From Hydrangea macrophylla (lineage: Eukaryota > Streptophyta > Magnoliopsida > Cornales > Hydrangeaceae), in the NCBI GenBank assembly GCA_033977485.1, contig CM066992.1, positions 99,832,140 to 99,896,139 on the forward strand: a stretch of DNA of 64,000 nt. The letters run 5' to 3'. The notes beneath the pieces were generated by a model, which worked only from the letters and a program-made list of their open reading frames with translations, did not search any database and was not told the DNA's origin. Positions 11,164-22,719 of the stretch are shown here, one piece after another. A program made the translations under genes and the position numbers. Position 1 is the first letter of the stretch; every line of letters starts with the position of its first letter.

Positions 11164-11300
11164 TTATATGGGTTTTTAATTTAAAAATCCTTAATTGTAG
11201 GAGTGGGGGTATTTTGGTCTTCAAAATAGATGAGGAACTGATTTCTAAGTTGACTTATAGAATGGATCGATTTCTAAAAAATGACACATTAAAGAACTGA
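10390..11300. repeat. CT/GA microsatellites with a cluster of GTGAGAAATTTCTCAC motifs
   Basis: CT repeats occupy about 10640-10683, and an AT-then-GA compound repeat lies at 11119-11163. Between them, at about 10728-11026, GTGAGAAATT and its inverse AATTTCTCAC recur at least seven times in both orientations. The cluster ends in a perfect 22-bp palindrome at 11005-11026 (half site AAAGTGAGAAA). Nothing here looks coding. Confidence 0.65.
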
Positions 11301-11910
11301 AATCTAATAAAGCCTCAATTAACTATGATCCGAAATTTAATTAAAATCATTATCATGGGAAAGGAATCAGATATTTGGGGTTAATAATAAATCATATACA
11401 AGTATAAAAGGAAAAATTAAGAATCTTTAATAAAAATTTTATCAAAAAAAAAAGAAAAAAAGAAAAGAAAGTATGAGATACTTTCGTGTGTCACTTAAAA
11501 AAGTAAGGAATGCGTACTGCGCACTCCGCGTACTGCAGAAGGATCTCTGCCAATATTCTCAACAAAGAAAGGAAATTCTTAGCAAAAAAAAAAAAAAAAA
11601 AAAAACAAAGAAAGGAAATTTCCAAAAACTTCCGACCGACTAAGGTACAATAATTTCAGCGTGAAGAACTAGTACTACTATACTATGCCAGTAAAAACAC
11701 CCACCGACTATGGTACAATATTTTCAGCATGAAGACCTAGTAGTACTAAGCCACTAGGGTAACGAAAAAGGAAATAACTTAAGCCACTAGTACTACTGAG
11801 AACTTAAAATAGCACATACGCTAACGACCTGCGTGTATTAACTCCGTCAATGACTCAATACTAACGGTTCTTCACCGTCGAACAAAACAAACCAACAGAC
11901 ACAAACGGAG
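11300..11910. other. Upstream region of the RING gene with an internal duplication
   Basis: A roughly 45-bp phrase containing CCGACTAAGGTACAATAATT at about 11634 is repeated as CCGACTATGGTACAATATTT at about 11703. Poly-A tracts occur near 11445-11470 and 11583-11603. No gene is visible. The segment is probably distal promoter of the downstream gene. Confidence 0.45.
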
Positions 11911-11911
11911 T

Positions 11912-11918
11912 TATAAAA
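11912..11918 (+). promoter_or_regulatory. Probable TATA box of the RING gene
   Basis: TATAAAA lies about 25-30 bp upstream of the CT-rich tract that begins at 11938. CT-rich initiator or leader sequence of this kind is typical of plant 5' untranslated regions. Start-site position is inferred. Confidence 0.5.
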
Positions 11919-11934
11919 CCTTCTAAAACGACCG

Positions 11935-11937
<3 letters not shown>

Positions 11938-11972
<35 letters not shown>

Positions 11973-12440
11973 GAAACTCGGAAGAAGAAGAATCACACAC
12001 ACCATTTCTCTCTCTCTCTCTCTCTCTCTCTAAAAATATAGATACAGACTGTAGAGACATACATAGTTTCTCTCTCCCTCTCTCTCTCTCTCTCTAGCGG
12101 CCTCGCGATAAAAAGGTGCGGCTCGATCACGTCAGTGTCCAGGTTTTGTTCGTTTCTATACGGTGGTGACTATGTGTGTGTGATGACGATAAGTTGTTAT
12201 ATATGTTTTGGATTGATTAAAGAAGAAAAAAAACATGGAAATTATAAGGTTTTAGAGAGAGAATCGGTGTATTTATGTTCTGACTGTGGTTGCTGTTTTT
12301 TTCGCCGCTGAATTCGGATCTATCTGACCTCTGCAGTGCTCGATTCCTCTTATTTTAGGGCTTTTTTCGATATAGACTCACTCAAATTCCCCTGTAAAGT
12401 AGCAGATGAATTCGACTCTAGGTTTGGTGTTCTCTTCGCT

Positions 12441-12471
<31 letters not shown>

Positions 12472-13458
12472 GTGGATCTTTTGGATTTTAATAGTTGTTG
12501 TTTGTGTGTTACTACAACGGTCTTTTGATTTTGATATTGGTGGTAATAACTTTGAAGATAGAACTGTTTTATTGGATTGTTTGAATAGGCTTTGATGGAA
12601 CAGTAATGGTTGATCTGACTATCATCATTATATTTGATTTAGAGGGTTTTGCCCTCACTTTTACTATCATATGCACTAATATTTCGATACGTGCTGAGCA
12701 TTGAAGGCCTGAAATTGATTACAACCTGAAATGGTGCAATGTTTTTCGTTTTAATGATTGATTTTGTTGTGTTTGGCATTAATTTTGGTTTTGCATTTGA
12801 TTTGATGCTTCCTCCAAATTATTTTCTCAGTATTGTAATTTAAAGTTGTGTAGGTTTTTTTAGTATTTCAGAGTCGTTGGTATGAAGAGTATGTCGTTTT
12901 GACTTGTTATATTGAAAATTTTAATTGATGGATACTAAGAATCTTTTTGGTTTCCATTGGATTGATAGAGTGGAATTCGTTGAAAATCTATGAGTGTATT
13001 CCCCTTTTCCTTTTCTCTTATTCTTTCTGAGAACTGAATGGATGTTTATCGTCATTTTGTGAATTATTGTAGCTTTGGTTCAATTATGAGTAATCCATTG
13101 TGTAAACACAATTCATAGGATTCAACTACGAAGCGCTCTCTCTTTTCTTTTCTTTTCTTTTCTTTTTTTTTCTTTTTTTTTTTATGCATTTTGCATGCTT
13201 CTCTACCTTCACAAATACTGTGGCGTCAGTTGCTATTATTATGAAAAATAATGTGCATTGATGTCATGATATGTGTAACACTTACTTTGTGTGCAGCTAT
13301 ATGCTTAACTAATCAATTCTCATATTGAGTGTTTACTTCGTTCGTTTTGATTTGCAGAGGAATACTTAGGTTGGGGGTCTTCATATTAGAGCAATGAAGC
13401 TTGGAATATCAGTGTAGTGTCGCTGTAGATAGAGAATTTGTGTTGTATATGAGCAAGC
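11938..13458 (+). other. 5' leader of the RING gene with a leader intron
   Basis: The inferred leader exon carries three CT microsatellites (about 11938-11971, 12006-12031, 12068-12096) and ends near 12117 at a donor (AAAAAG|GTGCGG). A leader intron of about 1.2 kb with a TA tract (12445-12468) and TTTTC repeats (13139-13175) would end at 13357 (TTTGCAG|AGG). The second leader exon runs to the ATG at 13459. The structure is inferred from splice-like sites only. Confidence 0.5.
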
Positions 13459-16400
13459 ATGGGTTCTGCTTGTTGTGTTGCTGCTAGAGACAGAACGATA
13501 ACAAATGGATCAAGCGGTGAAGTTTTGCAAAGGAATGTACGATATTCACCATCATGGAGCTTTCGGTGGGAGAACCGCGGTCGGGTAGCAGGAGAAGAGG
13601 CTTCTGTGAATTGGGTTTCCGAAAGAGTCTGTCAGAATGATGGACTGGACACTAAATATGGGACGTATGGATCTGAAGAAGAAGGAAGCCCACTGGACAG
13701 TTCCCGAACAATAGCATCGCAGAAGTCCCCAATATCTGAAGGAAATGCTGGGATCTTGAGGCATCCTTCTTCAGGTAATTCCCAATGTGGCAGCTCATTT
13801 TGTTTAACTGTAATTATCCATAGTTCGGATCATGGTTTTTAGAATTGGTCGATTCACTAGTCGATATACCACTCGATAAGATTTACGATTCAATACGATT
13901 TGGGATTCCGATTCATGCTATTGACTTCGAAGATTTAGTGGAAAACTTTCAACATTTTGAGCCCCGATATTGCATTAAACTTGTGTTAAGTTGTTATTTT
14001 GCCCACACAAAGCACATTGCATGTGTTTTTCTATGTATATATAACATTTATATATATTATAGTATTATTTGATTTCTAAAACGGTGTTCTTACTTGGATA
14101 ATTCATGCATTCGTGATTTTAATTTTGGCAAACCGATCCACTAATCGATTCCCAATTAGGCAACCATGGTTGGAATGAAGGTACTCAAAATGCAAATATT
14201 AATTTGTGAATTCATCTTCTGATTTTGTCATTGTTCAAGAAACGTGTCATAAACTTGCACCCATAAAATAAAAAAAAATAAAAAAAAAAAGGGGGTCACC
14301 TAGTGCAGTTTATTATCCTCCCTTTAATGTTTCTTCTAGATCTATGATCTCTGTCTTTCTCACACACTATTATTTTCAAGACTGGATTATCTAGATAGAT
14401 TAATGTATGTAATGCCATGGTAAATACATATTAATGAGTAAAAAAAATATAAAGCCACTGCAAGAGAGTGCAATTGCATGTACAAGCAAGATATGCAATC
14501 TATATTTTTGCTCAGTCGCGAGTTATCCAATCTACACGCTGAGTTATTTGTTGTGCATTCCTTGTAATATTGGGTAGCGTAGCAAGTTTTTAGGAAGATT
14601 GCGCCTTGTTTGAGGAGGAACCATCTGTTGCCTTTCAAGATAAAAACATTTATATGGCTTTATTGGAGCATAAATTTCTCAATAAGCAGTCATACTTCAT
14701 TGGAGAGTGAGAAGAGTACTACAGAGATGTTTGTCACCCCTATTGGCTACGCATAGGTCTTAATTTATGCTATTCATATATCCATTCAACTGATGCTTTA
14801 ATTATTTTGGCTATGTAACTAAGCTTTCTTCTGATATGGATGATTGAAAGGGCCATTTTTTCCTTGAGTGGCCCAATGGATGGTTTTTGCTATGGGGGCA
14901 AGCGGGGTCGGTCACCCCCACTCAATTTTTGAAAAAAATAATGCATGTATATGATAGTTTTAAAAAATGTTTGGGCTTTAATGAATTATTTGTTAACTAG
15001 GGAGCTCTTTATGAGGAGTAGTGTTATGCTTTCCAAATTTTGTCTCCCAATTGCTTCCCAAATACATGTGACAGTGGACCATGATTTTGATTGAGGGATG
15101 TTAAAGTGGTCCCACTATTATTGAAGGTGGTCCTGTTGTCACATGTATTTAGGAAGCATTTGGGATTCAAAATTTGCGAAGCATAGCATTACTCTTTTGT
15201 AAAATTGTAAAACTTTAACAAAAGTAACAAAAATTAATCTCATGATTCTCATTTACATAGTTAACTAAATTAATCGCGAATAACCATTAGTATATTCGCT
15301 TGTGACACTGGCATTACTCTTACCTGTTGTAACTGCACTTATTGCAAGAGTGTTTTCTACAATGAAAATCATCAAGACTTCACTACGCAGTCGATTGGGA
15401 GATGAGTTCATTAATGATTGTTTGGTGACATTCATTGAAATAGACTTTGGTATGCCTAAAATTGGCTCTATCCTATGACCGACCGGTTCCACTCAGTGGC
15501 CGACCCCTATCTCAACCAAATCATGCATTGTTCCTTGGATAAGTATCAACCCGAGCGGTTTGGTCTACCTGAGGCCTCCCGAGCGGTTCAGCCACGACCC
15601 GGCCAACAGGTCGGGAAGACCGCTCAAGCACGGTCCGTACAGTCGCAGTCAAGTCAGGCCTACGAGACATGCTCCAAAATATTCCAGACTGTAGAAGACT
15701 AACGGAAAATGCATATCGTTTCCTAATCCAATTAGGAGCCCCCACAATTAATGTCAATCAATCTTAATTGGATTATATTTCCTTATCCATGTAGTAGTAG
15801 GTCTCTTGCATCTATAAAAGAGACCTCTCACCCCCATAGAAGTGAATCAACTTTTCAGTCTATACAGCACTCCTATAGCAGTCATCATCACGCTCGGTCG
15901 AGCTACGGTAGCTTCAAACTATTGTTGGTTCACCACAAGTCCCCGACTTTTTACAATATAGTGAACGTGTTCAGGCACACACGTGGACGTAGGTTCCTTC
16001 ATTAATAGGGCCGAACTACATACAAAAAACCAGTCTCTCACTCTCTCTCTCTCTCTCTCCTTAAACTGCTCTATTTTATCTTACCAAATCTTGGCATCAT
16101 CAGCTTGGCGCCGTCTGTGGGAAACGACAGATTCCTCAAAACACAAATCTTTCAGCTGACAGTCATGCCTCTAAAAAAGGGTAAGAAGGCTGCGCAGCGG
16201 GCTGGCCGGGCTATCCTGTCGGCGGCCCCGGCGGTCCTGACACCGGAGCAGATCACCGCAACCCTCACACAACTCTTGAAGATCCAGCATCAGACCCAAC
16301 AGCAGATCGAAGCCCAACAAAGCAATCCTGCAGTGGCCAGGAAACAGCCCGGAACATTGCGTACGGTCGAGAACCGTTCTCAACCAAACAACGTGCCCAA

Positions 16401-19400
16401 GCCAATCCTTCCCGCGTTGAGGACGCCACAGACATTAACGGTAGACGTGCTACCCGAGAGAAAGGCAAGAACGCATGGCCCGGGAATCGGTCCACGATCA
16501 CTCGGCCAGGAGCCGGGATGATCTTTGGCACCCGATCAACCGGAGTCATAGCCGAGCCTCGTCCCAGAGGACAAGACACCATGAAAAAGAAGCCTCTTCC
16601 ACCAACCCGACCAACCCCCCGGATACCGGCTGGGAAGGTGTTATGGCCTGTATCCATAATTTGAAGAAACAGATCGACAGAATGGCCAAAGAGCTAGGCC
16701 AGAAAGCTACTCAAGACCATGTCAATACCGAGACAGAGTCACCGTTCTTTAGCCTAATCACGAGGTTTGCCATCCCATGAAAATTCAAGCAGCCTCACTT
16801 GGATTCATATGACGGCTTGGGTAGCCCGGTAGACCACGTCCGGACTACAAGGCCTGGATGGCTCTTGCCACCAATGCCGTCGAACTATACTACCTAGCCT
16901 TTCCCAGCACTTTGAAAGGCCCGGCCGATCAATGGTTTCACTCCCTGAAGCCCCGATCGGTCAAAGATTCCAAGCAGCTAAGCAAGCAGTTCATCAACCA
17001 GCTCATCGGTTGCTGACTGTTAAGCAAAGGAATAATGAGTCCTTCAAGGAGTTTACCTACAGGTTCAACCAGGAGAAGCTCGGGATCTATGATCTTGACG
17101 AAACCGTCGCAATTACAGCCTTCTGCTCGGGAGTTCAACACACCAAGTGCGCCATGTCATTTCACAGAAACCGACCGGAAACCTTGGTTGAACTCGCAGC
17201 GAGGGTCGGAAAGTATGTTGAAAAGACCCCGGGCACGTGAGCGACGAGCCTTCAAAAAATAAGTGAAAGCGAGATCAACCTGAGAGGAGCAACTCAAAGA
17301 AGCCCGAGTTCTGGCAGTTCTTTTGGTTCACAACGGACCGGATCAGGCAGCCCCATCCCGACCTCTAGTTCACAACGGTCTGAGTCCGGCAGCCCCGACC
17401 CGACCTCTAATTCACATTGGTCTGAGTCCGGCAGCCCCAACTCGACCTCTAGTTTGCAGCAGTCAGGATCCAATGATCCCGACTTTACCTCCAGCTCAGA
17501 GTAATCAGGAGCCCGGTGATCTCGACCCGACCTCCTGTCTCCAACAGACCAGTTGAGTCCAACTGCAATGGTACTTTCTCCCGACCATAGAACAAAGCTC
17601 AGATTGCCAAAGGGTTGCTACAAAAATTCGGATCGCTTATCAACTCCTCGTCGATCCCCGGAGCACAAGAAAAAAGACCTTGGGTTCAACTCCCGAGGCA
17701 CTTACAAGACCTTGGGCTCAATCCCGAGGCAACCAAAGACCACTGTTACGCAGTTGGCAAAAGCCCTCGGGATCACACCCGAGCCACCCAAAAGACCTCG
17801 GGATCACACCCGAGGCACCAAAAAGACCTCAGGATCACACCCGAGGTACCAAAAAGACCTCGGGATCACACTCGAGGCGTTAGGCTCATAACCTGCGATA
17901 GGGCAAATCCCCCTAGGTGGCTGATGATGGCAAATTTCAAAAGACCCTGTAACTACCAACGTTCCAAGTCGGCCGCCTACAGTAATTGTTCCTGCAACAC
18001 CTACCTCAACAAAAGCTTGGGGGGCAAGAGGGAATAAAAACTACAGGAGCTCACACCGGGTATTTACAGGCCCTGAGGTTAACTGAGTTAAACTCTTAAA
18101 CAACCCGGGAGCCTACAATACTTAGAGGCACCAACTCCGCTTAGGTGCAAAACGACGATAGAGGAACTCCTCTTAGGTTGGCCTACGATAGAGGATCAAA
18201 AAAGACCCTAAAGCAATATGCTTTAGGACGGCTCTGCTAATATGGTCAAGCTCTTCTCCCAACAGTCTTGACGATGGCTGGCTTGGCGGAAGATAACCAT
18301 TCTGGGGAGTTAACATAAAAGGACCCTAAAGCAATACACTTTAGGTTGGCTTTTCCAATATGGTCAAATACTTTTGCCCACAACCTTAACGAAGGTTTAC
18401 GGGTAGAAAATAATCATCCTGGGAGCTAACTCAAGCAAAAAAACTCCGAATTAGGCCGAGTCTCAACTCTTGGCCAATTCCTGAGCATTAAAAGATTCCG
18501 AGCTAGGATGAGTCTCAACTTTTAACCAGCTTCCGAGAATTCACAAGACTCAGAAGCTCCGAAGCAGCTTTTCCGAGCACTCAGACAGTGACAAGCGGCA
18601 TCGAACAGATTTCCAAACTTGCCCTGATATGGTATCCGGCCAACCTTGGAAATGGGGGGCAGCTGATACGCCCAAAATTGGCTCTATCCTGTGACCGAGC
18701 GATTCCACTCAGTGACCGACCCCTAGCTCAACCAAATCATGCACAGTTCCTTGAATAAGCATCAACCCGAGCGGTTTGATCTACCCGAGGCCTCCGGAGC
18801 GGTTCAGCCACGACTCGGCCAACAGGTCGGGAAGACAGTGCAAGCACGGTCCGTACAGGCGCAATCAAGCTAGGCCTGCGAGACACGCTCCAAACTATTC
18901 CAGGCTGTTTCCTAATCAAGTTAGAAGACTAATGGAAAGTGCACATCGTTTCCTAATCCAATTAGGAAACCCCCCACAATTAATGCCAATCAATCTTAAT
19001 TGGATTATATTTCCTTATCCATGTAGTAGTATGTCTGTTGCATCTATAAAAGAGACCTCTCACTCCATAGAAGGGAATCAACTTTTCAGTCTATACTGCA
19101 CCCCTATAGCAGTCATCATCACACCCGGCCGACTTACGGTAGCTCCAAACTATTGTTGATTCACCACAGGTCCCCGGTTTACTACAGTATAGTGAACGTG
19201 CTCAGACACACGTGGGCGTAGGTTCCTTCATTAACAGGGTGAACCACATACAAAAAACCAGTCTCTCACTCTCTCTCCCCTTAAACTGCTCTAGTTTATC
19301 TTACTAAATCTTGGCATCATCAGACTTGTTCTTCACTACGGTTGACAATGAAGATGTCATTCCTCACTTTCAAAATATGAAGAATCGAAGAGGAGTATTG

Positions 19401-21951
19401 TAAACAAATTATCATGTTATTTTGACGTTTTATTGTGCCGAAAATATTAGATATTTATATATAATATATTTTGATTTTGTCATGTTTTAGTACTTGAATT
19501 TTTTTTTCGTCGTAGTCAACTGCCACCCCAGTGGATGGAATTCCTTGGAACCTGCTGGTTTTTGCAGTCACCTTTCTACAAATATTGTATGTGTCCCTTT
19601 TGACATTCTGCTAGGTTAGACTTCTTTCTGCATTCCGTTAGACCAAAGACTTGAGCTGGTACATCTCTTTTGAACAGCACCTCTTTTGCTGGTCTTGAAA
19701 GTGCAAAGGTGCTGTTATGTTATTCACTGTTGGTAACTAAAGGTTTATAGGAGGCTTACCTAATAGCTTAACCAGGAAAGCATGAGGTCGGTCACTGTTG
19801 GTAACTAAAGGTTTATAAATGAAAAGGAAGAACTGAGGAAGAGAGCTGTGTTTACATGGGTCATGGGTGTATGTGTTCCACAACTAGCTGGTTTGGATCC
19901 ACCTATTAGGACACTATCATCTCCTAGCAGGCTAACCCATTAGGATACTAATATCTCCTAATGTCAGAATGCCCATTTTCTGAAAAATAAGTGTTTCTAT
20001 TCAGCAAAACACTTCGCAGTTCTCTATGGCATCTAATGTTTACATTTGTTGTTTTTATCTTGATATTATGCTACAGTATTTATAATTTATTGTGTTCTAA
20101 AATTAAATGTGTTATGTTATATGCATGACTGTAGAACTTAAAAGAGCTATCATGTCTATCTGTCTCTCTTTTCTTTTTTTCTTGTGTGTGTGTGTGTGGG
20201 GTGGGGGGGTTGGTACTGGTCTACTGGTATTAGTCTACTTTAACATCAGTTTTTCTTTTTATGAGAAGATCCCAAAATTATGTTAACTTCACTCACTGAA
20301 ATTTCATGGATATGCTCATATGGTATTTGACCTTTTTTGGGGTAGGTATTTTATTTTTTGCTGCCTGTTTTAGAAATGGGAACTTGTTTATAAAAATAAA
20401 TAAATAAACAAGAAGACTTTAGTTGACTGCAGACCAACTGATGCCCTGGTTTGCTTTACGCATTCATTTGTACTTAGACTTTGAAGCTGTTCTTTCACAA
20501 TTGGAAATTATTACCACCTTGGAATATTTTGTTTCAAGAGGTGGAAGATAGAGAATCGGTCTTTTATACGTTTCCTCTCTTGTACACTAGTACAAATATT
20601 GGTAGATAAATATACATAGATGGTTTACTTAAGAAATTGAAAGCTAGATTATTAATAAGAAGCATTGCTTCAGGAGTAAAGGCACAGGGCCTCAATGGTG
20701 GCACAGCGCGTTCCTTCTTGTTTTCTATACACCAAATCGACTTTGCTTTTACATTTGCCAATAATTCAACATAAAAGTCTTATCAATTTTGATATCTTTT
20801 TACTTGTCTATTGCAGATCAATCAGTTTCTAGGAATTTCTCAACTGTGGTAACTGCTGAGCAGCTGGTGTGTTTTGTATCTTTTGACTGAAGTTTCTTGT
20901 ACATATGTATGCATGTATACGCATGTCTATGTCTTCTATTTTCATTCATTTTTTTGGAATTTTCGAATTTTCCCCTCTTCTGTGTACTTTCTAGGTAGAG
21001 GAGTCAGCAGAATCTCCAGCAGTTTCAGGTTTGTCTCCTGTGAAACTGTCACCATCTGTGCATTCAGGTTCATCTTTTTCACCATCCCCTTTGTCGTCCC
21101 AAAGTCACCTCATTTCCGCAAGCTCAACTCCATTGAAGTGGGCCTGCCGTTCTCCAGGACACCAACTACTACGCCAAGTATCTGATAGCAGAATACGAGG
21201 ACTAAAGTCACCAAACTTCTCAATATCTGAAGAATCTTCTTCTTTTGTGCTGCCTGGGTGGAGCAATGAATCAAATAGGGGGTACCGCGTTGGATCTTCA
21301 GATGGTTGGCCAATTCCTGCTTTCTCTGAGCTCATGGCAACTTCTCGTAGACAAAGGTGGTCTTTTGACAGCGACTCTTTTGGGTTCAATTGTGGCAAGA
21401 TAACCCAATCTAGTAGCCAAATTTCAGGTTCTCCTTCTAGTGATCTACAAACATGTGGGATTTGTTCAAAGCTCTTAGCTGAAAAATTGTTATTGAATGG
21501 GAAAATGATCACTACTAATGAGCTTGCTGTGGCGGCTGTTCTAATTTGTGGGCATGTTTACCATGCCGAGTGCTTGGAGAGCATGACACCCGAAATCAAC
21601 AAATACGACCCAGCTTGCCCGGTTTGTACTTTTGGGGAGAAGCAGGTTCTGAAGCTGTCAGAAAAAGCAATGAGAATGGATTTGAAAGCTAGAAACAAGA
21701 GATCAAGCAAGCGATCGAGGAACCGGGTTGTGAATGGTGATTTGGAGGGTGATTCCGTGTTTGATCGACAAAGTAGTACTGGACAAGAGGTTAAAAGTCT
21801 CAAGATGAGCTCAAGTTCTATCATGAAGAGCTCAGGGAAGCCTTTTTTGACGCGGCATTTTTCGTTTGGGTCAAAGGGGACTAAATCTGTGTCAGACAAT
21901 CAACCCACTCGAAAGAGGGGATTTTTCTGGTCAAAGTCTACCAAGCTATGA
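13459..21951 (+). CDS. RING-H2 zinc finger protein, probable E3 ubiquitin ligase
   Basis: Three coding exons are inferred: 13459-13774, 20817-20866 and 20995-21951. Their phases agree and give 440 residues. The N terminus MGSACCVAAR has Gly2 and Cys5/Cys6, a classic myristoylation plus palmitoylation signature, so membrane attachment is likely. The middle is Ser/Pro-rich and probably disordered. A RING-H2 finger lies at about residues 276-333 (CGIC, then CGHVYHAEC, then CPVC), giving the C3H2C3 ligand order of ubiquitin ligases. The last 100 residues are basic and Ser-rich and end in SKSTKL. The first intron is 7 kb because of a split hAT relic and an LTR element. Plants have a group of such MGSACC RING proteins of poorly known function; the substrate is unknown. 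Confidence 0.85.
15015..15194. mobile_element. Foldback MITE in RING gene intron 1
   Basis: The left arm begins GAGTAGTGTTATGCTTTCCA and the right arm is its inverse, ending GCGAAGCATAGCATTACTC. The arms extend about 60 bp each and include CCCAAATACATGTGACA and its inverse. It belongs to the group whose ends read (A/G)AGTAATGCTA. Confidence 0.65.
15448..16102 (+). repeat. 5' LTR of gag-only element copy 1
   Basis: Starts TGGTATGCCTAAAATTGG, a mutated form of the TGATACGCCCAAAATTGG start seen in the 3' LTR. A TATA box (TATAAAA, 15813-15819) precedes AGAGACCTCTCACCC, the likely transcription start region. A short CT repeat lies at about 16038-16059. Confidence 0.9.
16165..17270 (+). pseudogene. 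Decayed gag gene of LTR element copy 1
   Basis: The reading starts MPLKKGKKAAQRAGRA at 16165. It must change frame near 16470, meets a TGA at 16778 where copy 2 has an Arg codon, and shifts again near 16845. The retrotransposon gag core is recognisable at 16932-17240 (LLTVKQRNNESFKEFTYRFN, then DETVAITAFCSGV). No zinc knuckle or protease follows. The downstream part is a degenerate Ser/Pro-rich region. In retrotransposons this protein forms the particle that packages RNA; this copy cannot do so. Confidence 0.8.
17310..17490 (+). repeat. Tandem repeat (about 42-bp unit) in the gag 3' region
   Basis: About four units carry GTCCGGCAGCCCCGACCCGA followed by CCTCTA(G/A)TTCACA. In copy 2 the same array is still in frame and encodes roughly 14-residue Ser-rich units of the type SSQRSGSGSPDPTS. 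Confidence 0.7.
17765..17882. repeat. Tandem hairpin repeat CTCGGGATCACACCCGAG
   Basis: About four copies of a 28-32-bp unit, each containing a 6-bp inverted pair (CTCGGG...CCCGAG) round ATCACA, separated by CAAAAAGAC. Related units, more diverged and inverted by strand, lie at about 56750-56900 in copy 2. RNA from this region would form a row of short hairpins. Confidence 0.7.
18180..18435 (+). repeat. Duplicated block in the LTR element 3' interior
   Basis: Two successive copies, about 120 bp each, carry GACCCTAAAGCAATA(T/C)(G/A)CTTTAGG followed by AATATGGTCAA. The same pair occurs on the minus strand in copy 2 (about 56210-56400). Confidence 0.6.
18664..19322 (+). repeat. 3' LTR of gag-only element copy 1
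   Basis: Starts TGATACGCCCAAAATTGG and ends GGCATCATCA. It differs from the 5' LTR by many substitutions and small indels, including an extra TTTCCTAATCAAGTTAGA-type phrase near 18907, so the insertion is not recent. Confidence 0.9.
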
Positions 21952-22032
21952 AATTCTTTCTGGCTCTTTGTAGAAGGTGAGTATAACTGTATGTATTAGG
22001 AATGTGTATCTTTTCCTTGCCTTGGCACCGCC

Positions 22033-22345
22033 TAGCGCTCTGTTTGGTTCATGGATTTGGCTTTGAAGAAGAAAATAGAACAGCAAGGAAAACACTTTTA
22101 AGCTGTATTGGTTAATAAGGAAAATAATGAAGAGATGGGAAGGAAAACAAAATAGGATGAAAAATAAATTCTAAATTTTGTGAGTCAACTCCCTCCCTTT
22201 TTTTCTAGATTTTCTATGATACTTTGAATCTCTAATGTTACTTAAGCATAGAGAAAAACAGTAGGGAAAATATTGGGGAAATAGTTTTACATCCCATTTT
22301 CCTTTCCCTTTTGCGGTTTTCAAATCCGCGAACAAACCAGTGCCT
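22033..22345. mobile_element. Tourist-like MITE (CTCTGTTTGGTTC ends)
   Basis: The left end GCGCTCTGTTTGGTTCATGG and the right end, inverted TAGGCACTGGTTTGTTCGCG, form an imperfect inverted pair about 310 bp apart. Arms contain GGATTTG and its inverse. The terminal wording resembles that of the element at 42082-42370. TSD is not clear. Confidence 0.5.
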
Positions 22346-22719
22346 AAATATCTATTTCCTTCATATATATATTTTTTTTCCCTTCTGCAAGACTCAGTAG
22401 TTTAACGTATGCAGATCCCATGTTTGATCTTGGTCTGCAAAGGGAAGCAGCATTGTCAATGATCTTTGTTCAGGAACATCGGCATCCTTAATTTGGAATT
22501 TGAAGCTAGAAATAGGTTAGCTTCTATAGTTACAGTGTAAAGATGGGGAAAGAAGAATACACACAGGAAAGACCATTCAAGATTAGTAATAGAATGGAAA
22601 GTTTATGACCGGTTCTCTTCTAATTTTTGTACACTATAATTTGTTCTTTGCTATGGATTATATAGTTTATGAAATTATCCTGAAAGAAGGAAGTTTTGTA
22701 TGCTAAGATACTTATAAGA

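Larger units (their letters stand above)
15448..19322 (+). mobile_element. Gag-only LTR retrotransposon (TR-GAG type), copy 1
   Basis: A complete 3875-bp element with 5-bp TSDs GACTT at 15443-15447 and 19323-19327. The LTRs are 15448-16102 (655 bp) and 18664-19322 (659 bp), both ending ...GGCATCATCA. A primer-binding-site-like TTGGCGCCGTCTGTGGG starts at about 16105. The polypurine tract AAATGGGGGGCAGC directly precedes the 3' LTR. The 2.56-kb interior contains only a decayed gag plus repeats; no protease, reverse transcriptase, RNase H or integrase is seen. It must have used proteins of an unseen autonomous partner. It is inserted in a hAT relic within the RING gene intron. A second copy is at 55225-63523. 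Confidence 0.9.
15283..19403 (+). pseudogene. hAT transposase C-terminal relic, split by an LTR element
   Basis: At 15283-15447 the plus strand encodes a hAT dimerisation segment (PLVYSLVTLALLLPVVTA, then FSTMKIIKTSLRSRLGDE and FINDCLVTFIE). The coding resumes at 19328-19403 with NEDVIPHFQNMKNRRG and a stop. Removing the intervening LTR element and one copy of its 5-bp TSD restores a single continuous frame. The wording resembles the DUF4371/zinc-finger MYM-like hAT transposases of plants. The N-terminal domains are not recognisable upstream, and a TAA stop lies just before 15283, so this is a dead fragment in the RING gene intron. Confidence 0.75.

Noticed and set aside
14880..19545. Outer boundaries of the hAT relic in RING intron 1 (CTATGGGGGCAAG and CTGCCACCCCAG)
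   Set aside because: The ends look hAT-like, but no matching octamers flank them and the left arm is too diverged; only the coding relic is called.
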